Assembly: GCF_017744045.1 (NCBI RefSeq)
Contig: NZ_JAGHRD010000001.1
Direction: 5' to 3' (one strand)
Length of the DNA stretch: 64,000 nt
From: Pelagimonas sp017744045
GTDB lineage: Bacteria > Pseudomonadota > Alphaproteobacteria > Rhodobacterales > Rhodobacteraceae
Shown here one piece after another: positions 33,920 through 43,134 of this stretch; position 1 is the first letter of the stretch; each line of letters begins with the position of its first letter. A program made the translations under genes and the position numbers. Under the pieces are notes generated by a model. The model was given only the letters and a program-made list of their open reading frames with translations. It did no database searches and had not been told where the DNA came from.

Positions 33920-35356
33920 ATGGCCAAGCAGCCGATGCTAAAATTTGTGACCGTGAATCGTGACATGCCGGAGAAGCGTGATGCTACGGTGCGGAGCAAA
34001 GATTTCGATGAGATTTATGCAGAGTTTGCTGCCGCCAAAGCTGCTGAGCAGGCGAGCCGCTGTAGCCAGTGTGGTGTGCCTTATTGTCAGAACCACTGCC
34101 CGCTGCACAACAACATCCCGGATTGGCTGAACCTGACCGCGACTGGCCGTTTGGAAGAGGCGTACCAGGTGAGCCAGGCCACCAACACCTTCCCGGAAAT
34201 TTGTGGCCGTATCTGCCCGCAGGACCGGCTGTGCGAAGGCAATTGCGTGATCGAACAATCCGGGCATGAGACCGTGACCATTGGGGCGGTTGAGAAGTAT
34301 ATCACTGATACCGCTTGGGAAAATGGTTGGGTCAAGCCGATCACCCCGGCTCAGGAGCGCCCCGAAAGCGTCGGCATCATCGGCGCGGGCCCCGGTGGTC
34401 TGGCCGCCGCTGACATGCTGCGCCGTGCCGGTGTGCAGGTCACGGTTTATGACCGTTATGACCGTGCTGGCGGGCTGCTGACCTATGGCATTCCGGGCTT
34501 CAAGCTGGAAAAAGACGTGGTCATGCGCCGCAATGATCAGCTGGCACAGGCCGGTGTGAACTTCGTGATGAATTGCGAGATTGGCAAGGATGTCACCTTT
34601 GCCGAGCTGCGCGAAAAGCATGACGCGATCATCGTCGCCACCGGCGTTTACAAGAGCCGCGATCTGGGCGGGCCGGGGGCCGGCGCCAAGGGGATCGTCA
34701 AGGCGATCGACTATCTAACTGCTTCTAATCGTGTGGCAAATTTCGGTGACACGGTTGCGGAATATGAGAGCGGTGAGCTGAATGCAGCCGGTAAAAAGGT
34801 TGTGGTGATTGGCGGCGGCGACACGGCGATGGACTGTGTGCGCACGGCGATCCGTCAGGGCGCCGAGAGCGTCAAATGTCTGTATCGCCGTGACCGGGCC
34901 AACATGCCGGGCAGCCAGCGTGAGACCAAGAACGCCGAGGAAGAAGGCGTGGTCTTTGAATGGCTGACAGCGCCGAAGGGCTTTAAGGGCGACACTGTTG
35001 AAGCGGTGATCGTGGACAAGATGCGCCTTGGGGCCCCGGATGCCTCGGGCCGCCAAAGCCCTGAAGTTATTGAAGGTTCTGAATATGATGAGCCTGCCGA
35101 TCTGGTGATCAAGGCCCTTGGTTTTGAGCCGGAAGAGCTGCCGACACTTTGGGATCAGCCCGAGTTGGAAGTGACCCGTTGGGGCACGATCAAGGCCGAG
35201 TTCACCACGGGCCGCACGGCGATGCCGGGCGTCTATGCGGTGGGTGACATCGTGCGCGGTGCCAGCCTTGTGGTCTGGGCGATCCGCGACGGGCGCGATT
35301 GCGCCGAGGCCCTGTTAAGTGATCTTAACGCCAAGGCCGCGGTTGCTGCCGAGTGA
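33920..35356 (+). CDS. gltD: Glutamate synthase (NADPH), small subunit
   Basis: The beta subunit of 478 residues, which passes electrons from NADPH to the alpha subunit GltB. N-terminal cysteines (SQCGVPYCQNHCPLHNNIPDW; ICGRICPQDRLCEGNCV) hold 4Fe-4S clusters. The FAD site is IIGAGPGGLAAADMLRRAG and the NADPH site VVIGGGDTAMDCVR. The ATG has GAAAGAGGCACTGCCC in front. gltB lies 1 kb downstream, with a tandem hairpin and a GFA-family gene in between. Confidence 0.96.
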   Translation: MAKQPMLKFVTVNRDMPEKRDATVRSKDFDEIYAEFAAAKAAEQASRCSQCGVPYCQNHCPLHNNIPDWLNLTATGRLEEAYQVSQATNTFPEICGRICPQDRLCEGNCVIEQSGHETVTIGAVEKYITDTAWENGWVKPITPAQERPESVGIIGAGPGGLAAADMLRRAGVQVTVYDRYDRAGGLLTYGIPGFKLEKDVVMRRNDQLAQAGVNFVMNCEIGKDVTFAELREKHDAIIVATGVYKSRDLGGPGAGAKGIVKAIDYLTASNRVANFGDTVAEYESGELNAAGKKVVVIGGGDTAMDCVRTAIRQGAESVKCLYRRDRANMPGSQRETKNAEEEGVVFEWLTAPKGFKGDTVEAVIVDKMRLGAPDASGRQSPEVIEGSEYDEPADLVIKALGFEPEELPTLWDQPELEVTRWGTIKAEFTTGRTAMPGVYAVGDIVRGASLVVWAIRDGRDCAEALLSDLNAKAAVAAE

Positions 35357-35376
35357 GCCTCGGGCGAAAAATGGGC

Positions 35377-35502
35377 GGGCAATCTGTACAAAACCCCCGG
35401 AATTTTGGGGAGATTGCCCCGGCCAAAACCAGGCAAAACCGGGCCTAACACATGCTGGATAGGCAATATGTGCAAAACCCGGCCCGTTTGGGAGAGATTG
35501 CC
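35377..35502 (+). repeat. Two tandem, related hairpins between gltD and the GFA gene
   Basis: Copy 1 (35377-35419) is GGGCAATCT...AGATTGCCC with inner CCCC/GGGG. Copy 2 (35462-35502) is GGCAAT...ATTGCC with inner CCC/GGG. The copies share long identical stretches (TG(T)NCAAAACCC, GAGATTGCCCC) but differ in between, as expected for a duplicated RNA structure. Neither has a T tract. Role unknown. Confidence 0.75.
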
Positions 35503-35600
35503 CCCCATGCCAGCAAGTCGGCGCGGCGGGCGTAAGGAAAGCTTAATAAGGCAAGTGGGCTGACCCAAGAGGGGCCAGATCTTAGCAAAGGATGAAGGCG

Positions 35601-36038
35601 ATGAAAAAGACGGGAGGATGCATGTGCGGCGCAGTTCGTTTCACGGCGCGTGATGTCCCGTCGCATTTCGGGGCCTGCCATTGCGAGATGTGCCGCCGCT
35701 GGACTGGATCGGCCCTGTTGGGCGTGACCGTGCCCGAGGAAAGCGTTTCTTGGGAAGATGAAACCCATCTCAAGCGCATCACCTCCAGCCACTGGGCCGA
35801 GCGCGGCTTTTGCGATCAATGCGGAACCGGGATGTTTTTCCGGGTGACGCAAGAGGGCGTTTGGTCGGGCAATATCGAATTCCCGATTGGTGTCTTTGAC
35901 GATCCGAACGGGTTCGAGATGGATAACGAGATCTATATCGACCACAAGCCCGACAGTTTTTCCTATGCCGGAGAGGGGCGCAAGCTGCTGACCCGGGCGG
36001 ATTGTGTGGTGAAGTTTTCGGTTTTGGGGGACGGGTGA
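35601..36038 (+). CDS. GFA family (DUF636) zinc protein
   Basis: A 145-residue protein of the glutathione-dependent formaldehyde-activating enzyme family. Zinc ligands: GGCMCGAVRF, HCEMCRRWTG and FCDQCGTGM. Activity of most family members is unknown. The start at 35601 has AAAGGATGAAGGCG in front. An ATG at 35592 has no spacing to its site. It lies between gltD and gltB, but nothing ties it to glutamate synthesis. Confidence 0.88.
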   Translation: MKKTGGCMCGAVRFTARDVPSHFGACHCEMCRRWTGSALLGVTVPEESVSWEDETHLKRITSSHWAERGFCDQCGTGMFFRVTQEGVWSGNIEFPIGVFDDPNGFEMDNEIYIDHKPDSFSYAGEGRKLLTRADCVVKFSVLGDG

Positions 36039-36363
36039 TGATGTTCGAAGAGGGACGCGCCCGAGCCTGGGTGGGCATCGCTGCCCTGGATGAGATGAGT
36101 GACGGTTTGGGCATGGGCATAGGTAATGTGACTTGTGTCGGCGAGAATGCGCCCTCCCGGGGGGAGGGTCGGGCGCGGCCCGGCCTTGAGGCCGGGCAAT
36201 GGGTTTGCGGGCAGGGCGGGGCAAAAGCGGCTGTCACGCACGTTTGAGAAATTGGGAACGAGGGGCGCTGCCCCTCGCGCTCCCCGGAGTATTTTGGCCA
36301 AGAAGAAACACTGGCCAGTTGGAAATCAGGTCGCTGGAGCGGCCAAAATGAAGAGGTGAAGCC
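36039..36363. other. Intergenic stretch before gltB
   Basis: No convincing gene. A small open frame from 36038 to 36247 overlaps the GFA stop but shows no family resemblance. From 36260 to 36309 lies an intergenic element: AGGGGCGCTGCCCCT hairpin, then CCCCGGAGTATTTTGG and CCAAGAAGAAA. The gltB ribosome-binding site (GAGGTGAAGCC) follows. Confidence 0.6.
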
Positions 36364-39300
36364 ATGACCAAATATGACGCGGACTGGGTCAGAGCCGAAG
36401 AGGCCAAGCGCAAGTGGATGGCCGAGAATGGGCTTTATCACGAGAGCGAAGAGCATTCCTCTTGTGGGGTGGGCCTTGCGGTTTCTCTGGACGGCAAGCC
36501 GAGCCGGAAGGTTGTTGAGGCGGGGATCACCGCGCTCAAGGCGATCTGGCACCGCGGCGCGGTGGATGCGGATGGCAAGACCGGTGACGGGGCAGGCATT
36601 CATGTGCAGATCCCTGTGTCGTTCTTTTACGATCAGGTTGAGCGCACCGGCCACAAGCCGCGCAAGGATGAGTTGATTGCGGTTGGTCAGGTGTTCCTGC
36701 CGCGCACCGATCATGGCGCACAAGAGACCTGCCGGACCATCGTTGAGTCCGAAGTGCTGCGCATGGGCTATTACATTTACGGTTGGCGCCATGTGCCGGT
36801 GAATGTCGCCTGCCTGGGTGAGAAGGCCAACGCGACCCGCCCTGAGATTGAGCAGATCCTGATCTCGAATTCCAAAGGGGTGGATGAAGAGCAGTTTGAG
36901 CGCGAGCTTTATGTGATCCGTCGTCGGATTGAAAAGGCGGCGGCGGCGGCGGCTGTGCCGGAACTGTATATTGCCTCGCTCTCCTGCCGGTCGATCATCT
37001 ATAAGGGCATGATGCTGGCGGAGCAGGTGGCGGAGTTTTATCCCGACCTGCAGGATGAGCGCTTTGAGAGCTCGTTCGCGATCTATCACCAGCGTTATTC
37101 GACCAATACGTTCCCGCAATGGTGGCTGGCGCAGCCTTTCCGCATGTTGGCCCATAACGGTGAGATCAACACGCTCAAGGGCAATGTCAACTGGATGAAA
37201 TCGCACGAGATTCGGATGGCGAGCGCGTCGTTCGGGGATCATGCTGAGGATATCAAGCCGATCATTTCCAATGGGGCCTCGGATTCGGCGGCATTGGATG
37301 GGGTGTTTGAGGTGCTGGTGCGGGCTGGCCGTAGCGCGCCGATGGCGAAAACCATGCTGGTGCCGGAAAGCTGGTCCAAGCAGGCGGTGGAATTGCCGCA
37401 GGCCTGGCGCGACATGTATTCCTATTGTAACGGCGTGATGGAGCCCTGGGATGGCCCGGCGGCGCTGGCGATGACCGATGGTCGTTGGGTATGCGGCGGT
37501 CTGGACCGTAATGGTTTGCGCCCGATGCGCTATGTTGTGACCGGCGATGGGATGCTGATCGCGGGGTCGGAAACCGGGATGGTTCCGTCTGATGAGGCGA
37601 CCGTGCGGGAAAAGGGCGCGCTTGGCCCGGGGCAGATGATTGCCGTGGATATGGCGGAGGGCAAGCTGTATCACGACGTTGAAATCAAAGACAAACTGGC
37701 GGCGAGCCAGCCCTTTGGTGACTGGGTGTCCAAGATCACCGAGCTGGATGGGCCTTTGGCTGCGGTGACGGAGAAGGCGCTGTTTGAGGGGGCGGAGCTG
37801 CGCACCCGTCAGATTGCCGCTGGTTACAGCGTGGAAGAGCTGGAACAGATCCTCGCGCCCATGGCCGAGGATGGCAAAGAGACGCTAGCCTCGATGGGCG
37901 ATGATACCCCGAGCGCGGTCCTGTCGAAAAAGTATCGCCCGCTGAGCCATTACTTCCGTCAGAACTTTAGCCAGGTGACCAACCCGCCGATCGACAGCTT
38001 GCGCGAATATCGCGTGATGAGCCTGAAGACCCGGTTCGGGAACCTGAAAAACGTGCTGGATGAAAGCAGCGCGCAGACTGAGATCCTGGTGCTGGATACG
38101 CCTTTTGTCGGCAATGCCCAGTTTGAAGAGCTGAAAAAGCACTTTAACTCGCCCTGCGTGACCATTGATTGTACTTTTGCCGCGGGCGAGGGCGCGCTGC
38201 GTGAGGGGCTGGACCGGATCCGGTCTGAGGCCGAGGACGCTGTGCGCTCTGGGGCGGGCCATATCATCCTGACAGACGAGAATGTCAGCGGTGACATGGT
38301 TGCGATGCCAATGATCCTGGCGACCAGCGCGGTGCACAGCCATCTGACCCGCAAAGGGTTGCGGACCTTCTGCTCGCTCAATGTGCGCGCAGCGGAATGT
38401 ATTGATCCGCATTACTTTGCCGTGCTGATCGGCTCGGGTGCAACCGTGGTCAACGCCTATCTGGCCGAGGACAGTCTGGCCGACCGCATCAATCGCGGGC
38501 TGCTGGATATGTCGCTGACTGAGGCGGTGGGCAAGTATCGTGAAGCCATCGATCAGGGCTTGCTGAAAATCATGTCCAAGATGGGGATCTCGGTGATCTC
38601 GTCTTATCGTGGCGGGTTGAACTTTGAGGCCGTGGGCCTCAGCCGTGCCATGTGCGCAGAGTTCTTCCCCGGCATGATCAGCCGTATTTCCGGCATCGGT
38701 CTCAACGGTTTGCAGAAAAAGGCCGAAGAGATCCATGCGCTGGGCTTTGCCAATGGTCAGGATGTGTTGCCGATTGGTGGCTTCTACAAAGCCCGTAAGA
38801 GCGGCGAGACTCATGCCTGGGGTGCGCAGACCATGCATCTGATGCAATCGGCCTGTGATCGTGCCAGCTATGAGCTGTGGAAGACCTATTCCAAAGCCAT
38901 GCAGGCCAACCCGCCGATCCATCTGCGTGACCTGCTGGCGATCAAGCCGCTGGGCAAGGCGATCCCGATTGAAGAGGTTGAATCGATCACGTCGATCCGC
39001 AAGCGTTTCGTAACGCCGGGCATGTCGCTGGGGGCGCTGAGCCCTGAGGCACATAAAACCCTGAACGTGGCGATGAACCGGATCGGGGCCAAGTCTGACA
39101 GTGGCGAGGGTGGTGAAGATCCCGCACATTTCGTGCCGGAGCCGAATGGCGACAATCCAAGCGCCAAGATCAAGCAGGTGGCCTCGGGTCGGTTTGGTGT
39201 GACCGCCGAATACCTGAACCATTGCGAAGAGCTGGAGATCAAGGTTGCTCAGGGCGCGAAGCCTGGTGAGGGTGGCCAGCTGCCGGGCATGAAGGTCACA

Positions 39301-40899
39301 GACCTGATTGCGCGTCTGCGCCATTCGACCAAGGGTGTGACCCTGATTTCGCCGCCGCCGCACCACGATATCTATTCGATCGAGGATCTGGCGCAGCTGA
39401 TCTATGACCTCAAGCAGATCAACCCGCGTTGTAAGGTGACTGTGAAGCTTGTGGCCTCGTCTGGTGTTGGCACGATTGCCGCCGGTGTGGCCAAGGCCGA
39501 AGCTGATGTGATCCTGATTTCGGGTCACAATGGGGGTACCGGCGCGAGCCCGGCGACTTCGATCAAACATGCGGGTCTGCCCTGGGAGATGGGCCTGACC
39601 GAGGCGCATCAGGTTCTGGCGATGAACAACCTGCGTGATCGTGTGACCCTGCGCACCGATGGTGGTTTGCGCACCGGTCGTGACATTGTCATGGCGGCGA
39701 TGCTGGGGGCCGAGGAATATGGTATCGGCACCGCCGCGCTGATCGCGATGGGCTGTATCATGGTACGCCAGTGTCAGAGCAACACTTGCCCGGTTGGGGT
39801 TTGTACGCAGGACGAGGCCCTGCGCGACAAGTTCACCGGCAATGCCGATAAGGTTGTGAACCTGATCACCTTCTACGCACAGGAAGTGCGCGAGATCCTG
39901 GCCGAGATTGGTGCCAAGACTCTGGATGAGGTGATTGGCCGTGCTGATTTGCTGTCGCAGGTTTCGCGCGGGTCCGAGCATCTGGATGATCTTGACCTGA
40001 ACCCGCTGTTGATCCGCGTCGATGGCTCGGATGACATCGTTTATGACCGTGATCGCGGTCGCAACGAGGTGCCGGATACGCTGGATGCAGAGATCGTGCG
40101 GGATGCGGCGCGCTTCCTTGAGGATGGTGAGAAGATGCAGCTGTCTTATGCGGTGATGAACACGCACCGCACCGTGGGCACCCGCACCTCGAGCCACATT
40201 GTGCAGAAGTTTGGCATGCGCAACGCGCTGCAGCCGGATCACCTGCATGTGAAGCTGACCGGTTCGGCGGGTCAGTCGCTGGGGGCCTTTGCGGCGCCGG
40301 GGCTAAAGATCGAAGTGTCGGGTGATGCCAACGATTATGTTGGCAAGGGCCTGTCGGGGGGCACCGTTGTGGTGCGCCCACCTCTGGTTTCGCCGCTGGT
40401 TGCGGCTGAGAACACTATTATCGGCAATACTGTTCTGTACGGTGCGACCGATGGTTATCTCTTCGCAGCGGGCCGTGCTGGTGAACGTTTTGCTGTGCGC
40501 AACTCGGGTGCCTCTGTGGTGGTTGAGGGCTGTGGCTCTAACGGGTGTGAATACATGACCGGTGGGGTTGCGGTGATCCTCGGGAGCATCGGCGCGAACT
40601 TTGGCGCGGGTATGACCGGTGGCATGGCCTATCTCTATGATCCGGAGGGTCAGGTGGCTGATCTGATGAACATGGAGAGCCTGGTGACCTGCCCGGTGAG
40701 CACCCCGGAATGGGAAGCGCAGCTGAAAGGCTTGATCGAACGCCATGTGGCCGAGACCCGGTCGCGCAAAGGCGAAGATATCTTGCAGAACTGGGATCTG
40801 GAAAAGGCGAATTTCGTACAGGTCTGCCCGAAAGAGATGCTGGACAAGATCAAGCATCCGCTGGGGATCGAGGATCAGCTGGCCGTGCCGGCGGAGTGA
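36364..40899 (+). CDS. gltB: Glutamate synthase (NADPH), large subunit
   Basis: The alpha subunit, 1511 residues, makes two glutamates from glutamine and 2-oxoglutarate. A 33-residue propeptide precedes Cys34, the nucleophile of the glutaminase domain (SSCGVGLAVS). The FMN synthase domain follows, with Cys1131, Cys1137 and Cys1142 (CIMVRQCQSNTC) holding the 3Fe-4S cluster. The C-terminal GXGXG beta-helix begins after about 1270. A terminator hairpin follows. Confidence 0.97.
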   Translation: MTKYDADWVRAEEAKRKWMAENGLYHESEEHSSCGVGLAVSLDGKPSRKVVEAGITALKAIWHRGAVDADGKTGDGAGIHVQIPVSFFYDQVERTGHKPRKDELIAVGQVFLPRTDHGAQETCRTIVESEVLRMGYYIYGWRHVPVNVACLGEKANATRPEIEQILISNSKGVDEEQFERELYVIRRRIEKAAAAAAVPELYIASLSCRSIIYKGMMLAEQVAEFYPDLQDERFESSFAIYHQRYSTNTFPQWWLAQPFRMLAHNGEINTLKGNVNWMKSHEIRMASASFGDHAEDIKPIISNGASDSAALDGVFEVLVRAGRSAPMAKTMLVPESWSKQAVELPQAWRDMYSYCNGVMEPWDGPAALAMTDGRWVCGGLDRNGLRPMRYVVTGDGMLIAGSETGMVPSDEATVREKGALGPGQMIAVDMAEGKLYHDVEIKDKLAASQPFGDWVSKITELDGPLAAVTEKALFEGAELRTRQIAAGYSVEELEQILAPMAEDGKETLASMGDDTPSAVLSKKYRPLSHYFRQNFSQVTNPPIDSLREYRVMSLKTRFGNLKNVLDESSAQTEILVLDTPFVGNAQFEELKKHFNSPCVTIDCTFAAGEGALREGLDRIRSEAEDAVRSGAGHIILTDENVSGDMVAMPMILATSAVHSHLTRKGLRTFCSLNVRAAECIDPHYFAVLIGSGATVVNAYLAEDSLADRINRGLLDMSLTEAVGKYREAIDQGLLKIMSKMGISVISSYRGGLNFEAVGLSRAMCAEFFPGMISRISGIGLNGLQKKAEEIHALGFANGQDVLPIGGFYKARKSGETHAWGAQTMHLMQSACDRASYELWKTYSKAMQANPPIHLRDLLAIKPLGKAIPIEEVESITSIRKRFVTPGMSLGALSPEAHKTLNVAMNRIGAKSDSGEGGEDPAHFVPEPNGDNPSAKIKQVASGRFGVTAEYLNHCEELEIKVAQGAKPGEGGQLPGMKVTDLIARLRHSTKGVTLISPPPHHDIYSIEDLAQLIYDLKQINPRCKVTVKLVASSGVGTIAAGVAKAEADVILISGHNGGTGASPATSIKHAGLPWEMGLTEAHQVLAMNNLRDRVTLRTDGGLRTGRDIVMAAMLGAEEYGIGTAALIAMGCIMVRQCQSNTCPVGVCTQDEALRDKFTGNADKVVNLITFYAQEVREILAEIGAKTLDEVIGRADLLSQVSRGSEHLDDLDLNPLLIRVDGSDDIVYDRDRGRNEVPDTLDAEIVRDAARFLEDGEKMQLSYAVMNTHRTVGTRTSSHIVQKFGMRNALQPDHLHVKLTGSAGQSLGAFAAPGLKIEVSGDANDYVGKGLSGGTVVVRPPLVSPLVAAENTIIGNTVLYGATDGYLFAAGRAGERFAVRNSGASVVVEGCGSNGCEYMTGGVAVILGSIGANFGAGMTGGMAYLYDPEGQVADLMNMESLVTCPVSTPEWEAQLKGLIERHVAETRSRKGEDILQNWDLEKANFVQVCPKEMLDKIKHPLGIEDQLAVPAE

Positions 40900-40975
40900 T
40901 ATTCGGGCCGGGTGCGGCGCTGTTTCAGCAAGCTGAAAGGCGCCCCGCCCACCGTCCCATAAGCGCAGAACGAGA

Positions 40976-41002
40976 AGCCCCGCCGGTTTGGTGGGGCTTT
41001 TT
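40976..41002 (+). terminator. Rho-independent terminator after gltB
   Basis: AGCCCCGCC-GGTTT-GGTGGGGCT followed by TTTT, a 9-bp stem with one G:T pair, 77 bases after the gltB stop. Confidence 0.85.
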
Positions 41003-41143
41003 GGTTTTGGTTGGTCGTCTATTTTGGGCTAAGAGGAGACAATTTCTGGGAGAGTAAACGTGACGTATGCAGTGCTTTTCGCGAAGGTCTTTTCGTAGTG
41101 TTTGGCCTTAGCATGAAGAAAGGGATTTTGTGAGTACAAGGCT

Positions 41144-41641
41144 ATGAAACGGTTGTCTCCTGCGATGAAAGCTATCTCTTTGATAAAACCCAAAGCTTTA
41201 TTGCTACCTTTGCTGTTTGCTACGGCGACGAATGCTCAAACGACACTTCTGGATGCTTATTCTGCTTGTGAAACAAGTGTGTTGAGCGGGGCAGATGCTG
41301 CTCTTCGAGAAATTGGGTTATTACTCGACGAGGATGAGCGTGGTTCGAGACTACAAATAGAGACACCAAAAGGGTCTCTTTTGGCGATGTTCATCCCTCC
41401 GAACCGAGGAATAACAGCCTGCATATTTTGGGGGCGGGAGCCAAAGTTAGCAATTGAGTTTCAAGACAGGTGGACTGATTGGGTTGAGTGGGAGGAAGCC
41501 AGTTCCGCCTCAGACAAGTGGTTCGAGAATGCGATGGTGGTTTCCGGTAGTGTTGATCTAACAGATCCTTCGAAGCCGGGTCATGTGGTTGCTCGGTGTA
41601 ATAGCTTGAAACATTGCGTCGTGCTCTCAAGCCAGCTGTAG
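41144..41641 (+). CDS. Secreted protein of unknown function, lower G+C
   Basis: A 165-residue protein with a signal peptide ending at about ATATNA (residues 1-31). The mature part has three cysteines (YSACETS, ITACIFWG and ARCNSLKHC). No recognised domain. It is less G+C-rich than its neighbours and uses A/T-ending codons, so it may have been acquired. It lies between the gltB terminator and a long gene-free stretch. Confidence 0.6.
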   Translation: MKRLSPAMKAISLIKPKALLLPLLFATATNAQTTLLDAYSACETSVLSGADAALREIGLLLDEDERGSRLQIETPKGSLLAMFIPPNRGITACIFWGREPKLAIEFQDRWTDWVEWEEASSASDKWFENAMVVSGSVDLTDPSKPGHVVARCNSLKHCVVLSSQL

Positions 41642-42108
41642 CCAATTCTGCGCGCCAATTGTTGCCCGTCCCAACGAAGGAAACTGATCCAGTTCTATTC
41701 TATCAGTTCAGCGTGGTTGCGGCTCTGCCGGGGCGTTGCTCGGCGGCGGTAAATGCTCATTAATAAAAGGCTTGCTGGCTTCATCCAAGGTGATGAGGTC
41801 TTACTAAGCGTCGTACCTTTTTGGGGTTATTAGAAATAGGCCTGACGTCCCCAGGGAAATTACCTCAGTTTTGACATATTGTTTTCGTGGCACCGGCATA
41901 GTTCTTTGGCATGGTTAACGTATTCCTGAAATGGGATTTGAGAGTGATTTTGGTGTGTCCCAGTGCACGTGCCCGAACGCCCCTGATTGATTTGTTCGGG
42001 AGAGGACGCCCCGTGTCTGTGGGGTGTCCTGTACTGGTGGGATTTGAACAAGCCAGGTTTGAACAAGCCAAGTTTGAACAAGACGGGGCGGCAGTATAGG
42101 ACAGGATC
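41642..42108. other. Gene-free stretch upstream of mtgA
   Basis: No gene found. It contains a tandem array of three 15-bp units, TTTGAACAAGCCAGG, TTTGAACAAGCCAAG and TTTGAACAAGACGGG (42043-42087), just before mtgA. A long minus-strand frame over this part is the complement of the array and mtgA start and is not credible. Confidence 0.65.
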
Positions 42109-42843
42109 ATGGCCGCCAAGACGACACGCAAGAAAAAGACGCGCAGCAAGAAGAAAGACAGCAAGCCGGGGTTTCGCCCGTTGCGCTGGCTGCTGCGCAA
42201 GCTGTTTTGGGCAGGAGCGATTGCTATGGGGCTTATGGTATTGGCGGTGGTGATTTATGCCGGGCTGAACCCGCCCACGACCCATACGATGTGGTCAGAA
42301 GAGCGCCGCTTGGGCGCGGTGGATCAGCATTGGGTGGATATTGACGAGGTTGCGCCGGTGATGCTGCGCAGCGTTGTGGCGGCGGAGGATGCGAATTTCT
42401 GCACCCATTGGGGCTTTGACATGCGGGCGATCCGGGCGGCGATTGCTGATGGCGGTGCGCGCGGTGGCAGCACGATTTCACAGCAGGTCGTCAAGAACGT
42501 CTATTTCTGGCAAGAGCGCAGCTATATCCGCAAGGCGATGGAGGGGGTTATGACTCCGATCGTTGAGGCGGTCTGGACCAAGCGGCGCATCCTTGAGGTC
42601 TATTTGAACGTGGCCGAATTCGACACGGGCGTGTTTGGCATCGAGGCGGCGGCGCAGCATTATTTTGGCGTGGCCCCGGATAAGCTGAGCGCGCGGCAGG
42701 CGGCGCTGTTGGCCGCGGTTTTGCCAAGCCCGAAGAAACGCAGCGCCTCGCGCCCGTCCAGTTTTGTCAGCAAGCGGGCGCGGGTCATTCAGGATGGCGC
42801 GGCGACGATCAAGCGGGATGGGCGCGCCAAGTGTTTTGAATAA
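42109..42843 (+). CDS. mtgA: Monofunctional biosynthetic peptidoglycan transglycosylase
   Basis: A GT51 glycosyltransferase of 244 residues that polymerises lipid II glycan chains. A lysine-rich cytoplasmic tail (to about 25), one membrane helix (about 33-55), then a periplasmic catalytic domain with AAEDANFCTHWGFD holding the catalytic Glu and RGGSTISQQVVKN, plus KRRILEVYLNVAEFDTGVFGIEAAA. There is no transpeptidase domain. A small open frame follows. Confidence 0.95.
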   Translation: MAAKTTRKKKTRSKKKDSKPGFRPLRWLLRKLFWAGAIAMGLMVLAVVIYAGLNPPTTHTMWSEERRLGAVDQHWVDIDEVAPVMLRSVVAAEDANFCTHWGFDMRAIRAAIADGGARGGSTISQQVVKNVYFWQERSYIRKAMEGVMTPIVEAVWTKRRILEVYLNVAEFDTGVFGIEAAAQHYFGVAPDKLSARQAALLAAVLPSPKKRSASRPSSFVSKRARVIQDGAATIKRDGRAKCFE

Positions 42844-42854
42844 GGGGTTCGTCC

Positions 42855-43049
42855 GTGTGGTCTGAGTTTCGCAGGTTTCAAGTATTGGCGGATTTGGCGG
42901 CGGCTGGCAGCAAAGCGGTTGATGTTTTGCCGCTGGAAGAGGCGCGTCGGGTCCGGCAAGACGCGATCACGGACGAGATCTGGTTGGCGGCCATTGCGGG
43001 GGAAGAGGATGCAGGGGGCTTGTTTGGAGGCAAGCCTGACCTTGTTTGA
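42855..43049 (+). CDS. Small protein of unknown function (64 residues)
   Basis: A 64-residue frame starting at GTG with AAGGGG 7 bases before it, following mtgA by 11 bases. It is helical and acidic (RRFQVLADLAAAGSKAV, then PLEEARRVRQDAI). No domain recognised. Position and ribosome-binding site suggest a real gene in the mtgA operon, but codon use is only moderate support. Confidence 0.45.
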   Translation: MWSEFRRFQVLADLAAAGSKAVDVLPLEEARRVRQDAITDEIWLAAIAGEEDAGGLFGGKPDLV

Positions 43050-43078
43050 GGGGGCGGTCGTGGGCCGCGCGCGGTGAC

Positions 43079-43120
43079 AAAATCCATTGATGGATTTTGC
43101 AAATTCCGTTGACGGAATTT
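43079..43120. repeat. Twin palindrome, copy 1
   Basis: AAAATCCATTGATGGATTTT, then GC, then AAATTCCGTTGACGGAATTT. Each palindrome has a two-base TG centre. The second motif recurs at 49312-49331 and 62460-62479. It lies in the gap between the 64-residue gene and tpm. Confidence 0.9.
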
Positions 43121-43134
43121 GGGGGCGCTTGGGG

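Noticed and set aside
36038..36247. Small plus-strand frame overlapping the GFA stop (TGATG)
   Set aside because: The overlap looks like coupling, but the protein runs into GC-rich hairpins and shows no family character or codon bias, so I do not call it.
35779..37674. Minus-strand frame of 631 codons opposite the GFA gene and the gltB start
   Set aside because: It spans the intergenic element and two real genes and encodes a basic low-complexity protein typical of antisense frames.
37885..40248. Minus-strand open frame of 787 codons opposite gltB
   Set aside because: It is the complement of gltB, which has complete family motifs. Long antisense frames are expected in G+C-rich genes, and the product has no membrane, domain or start signal.
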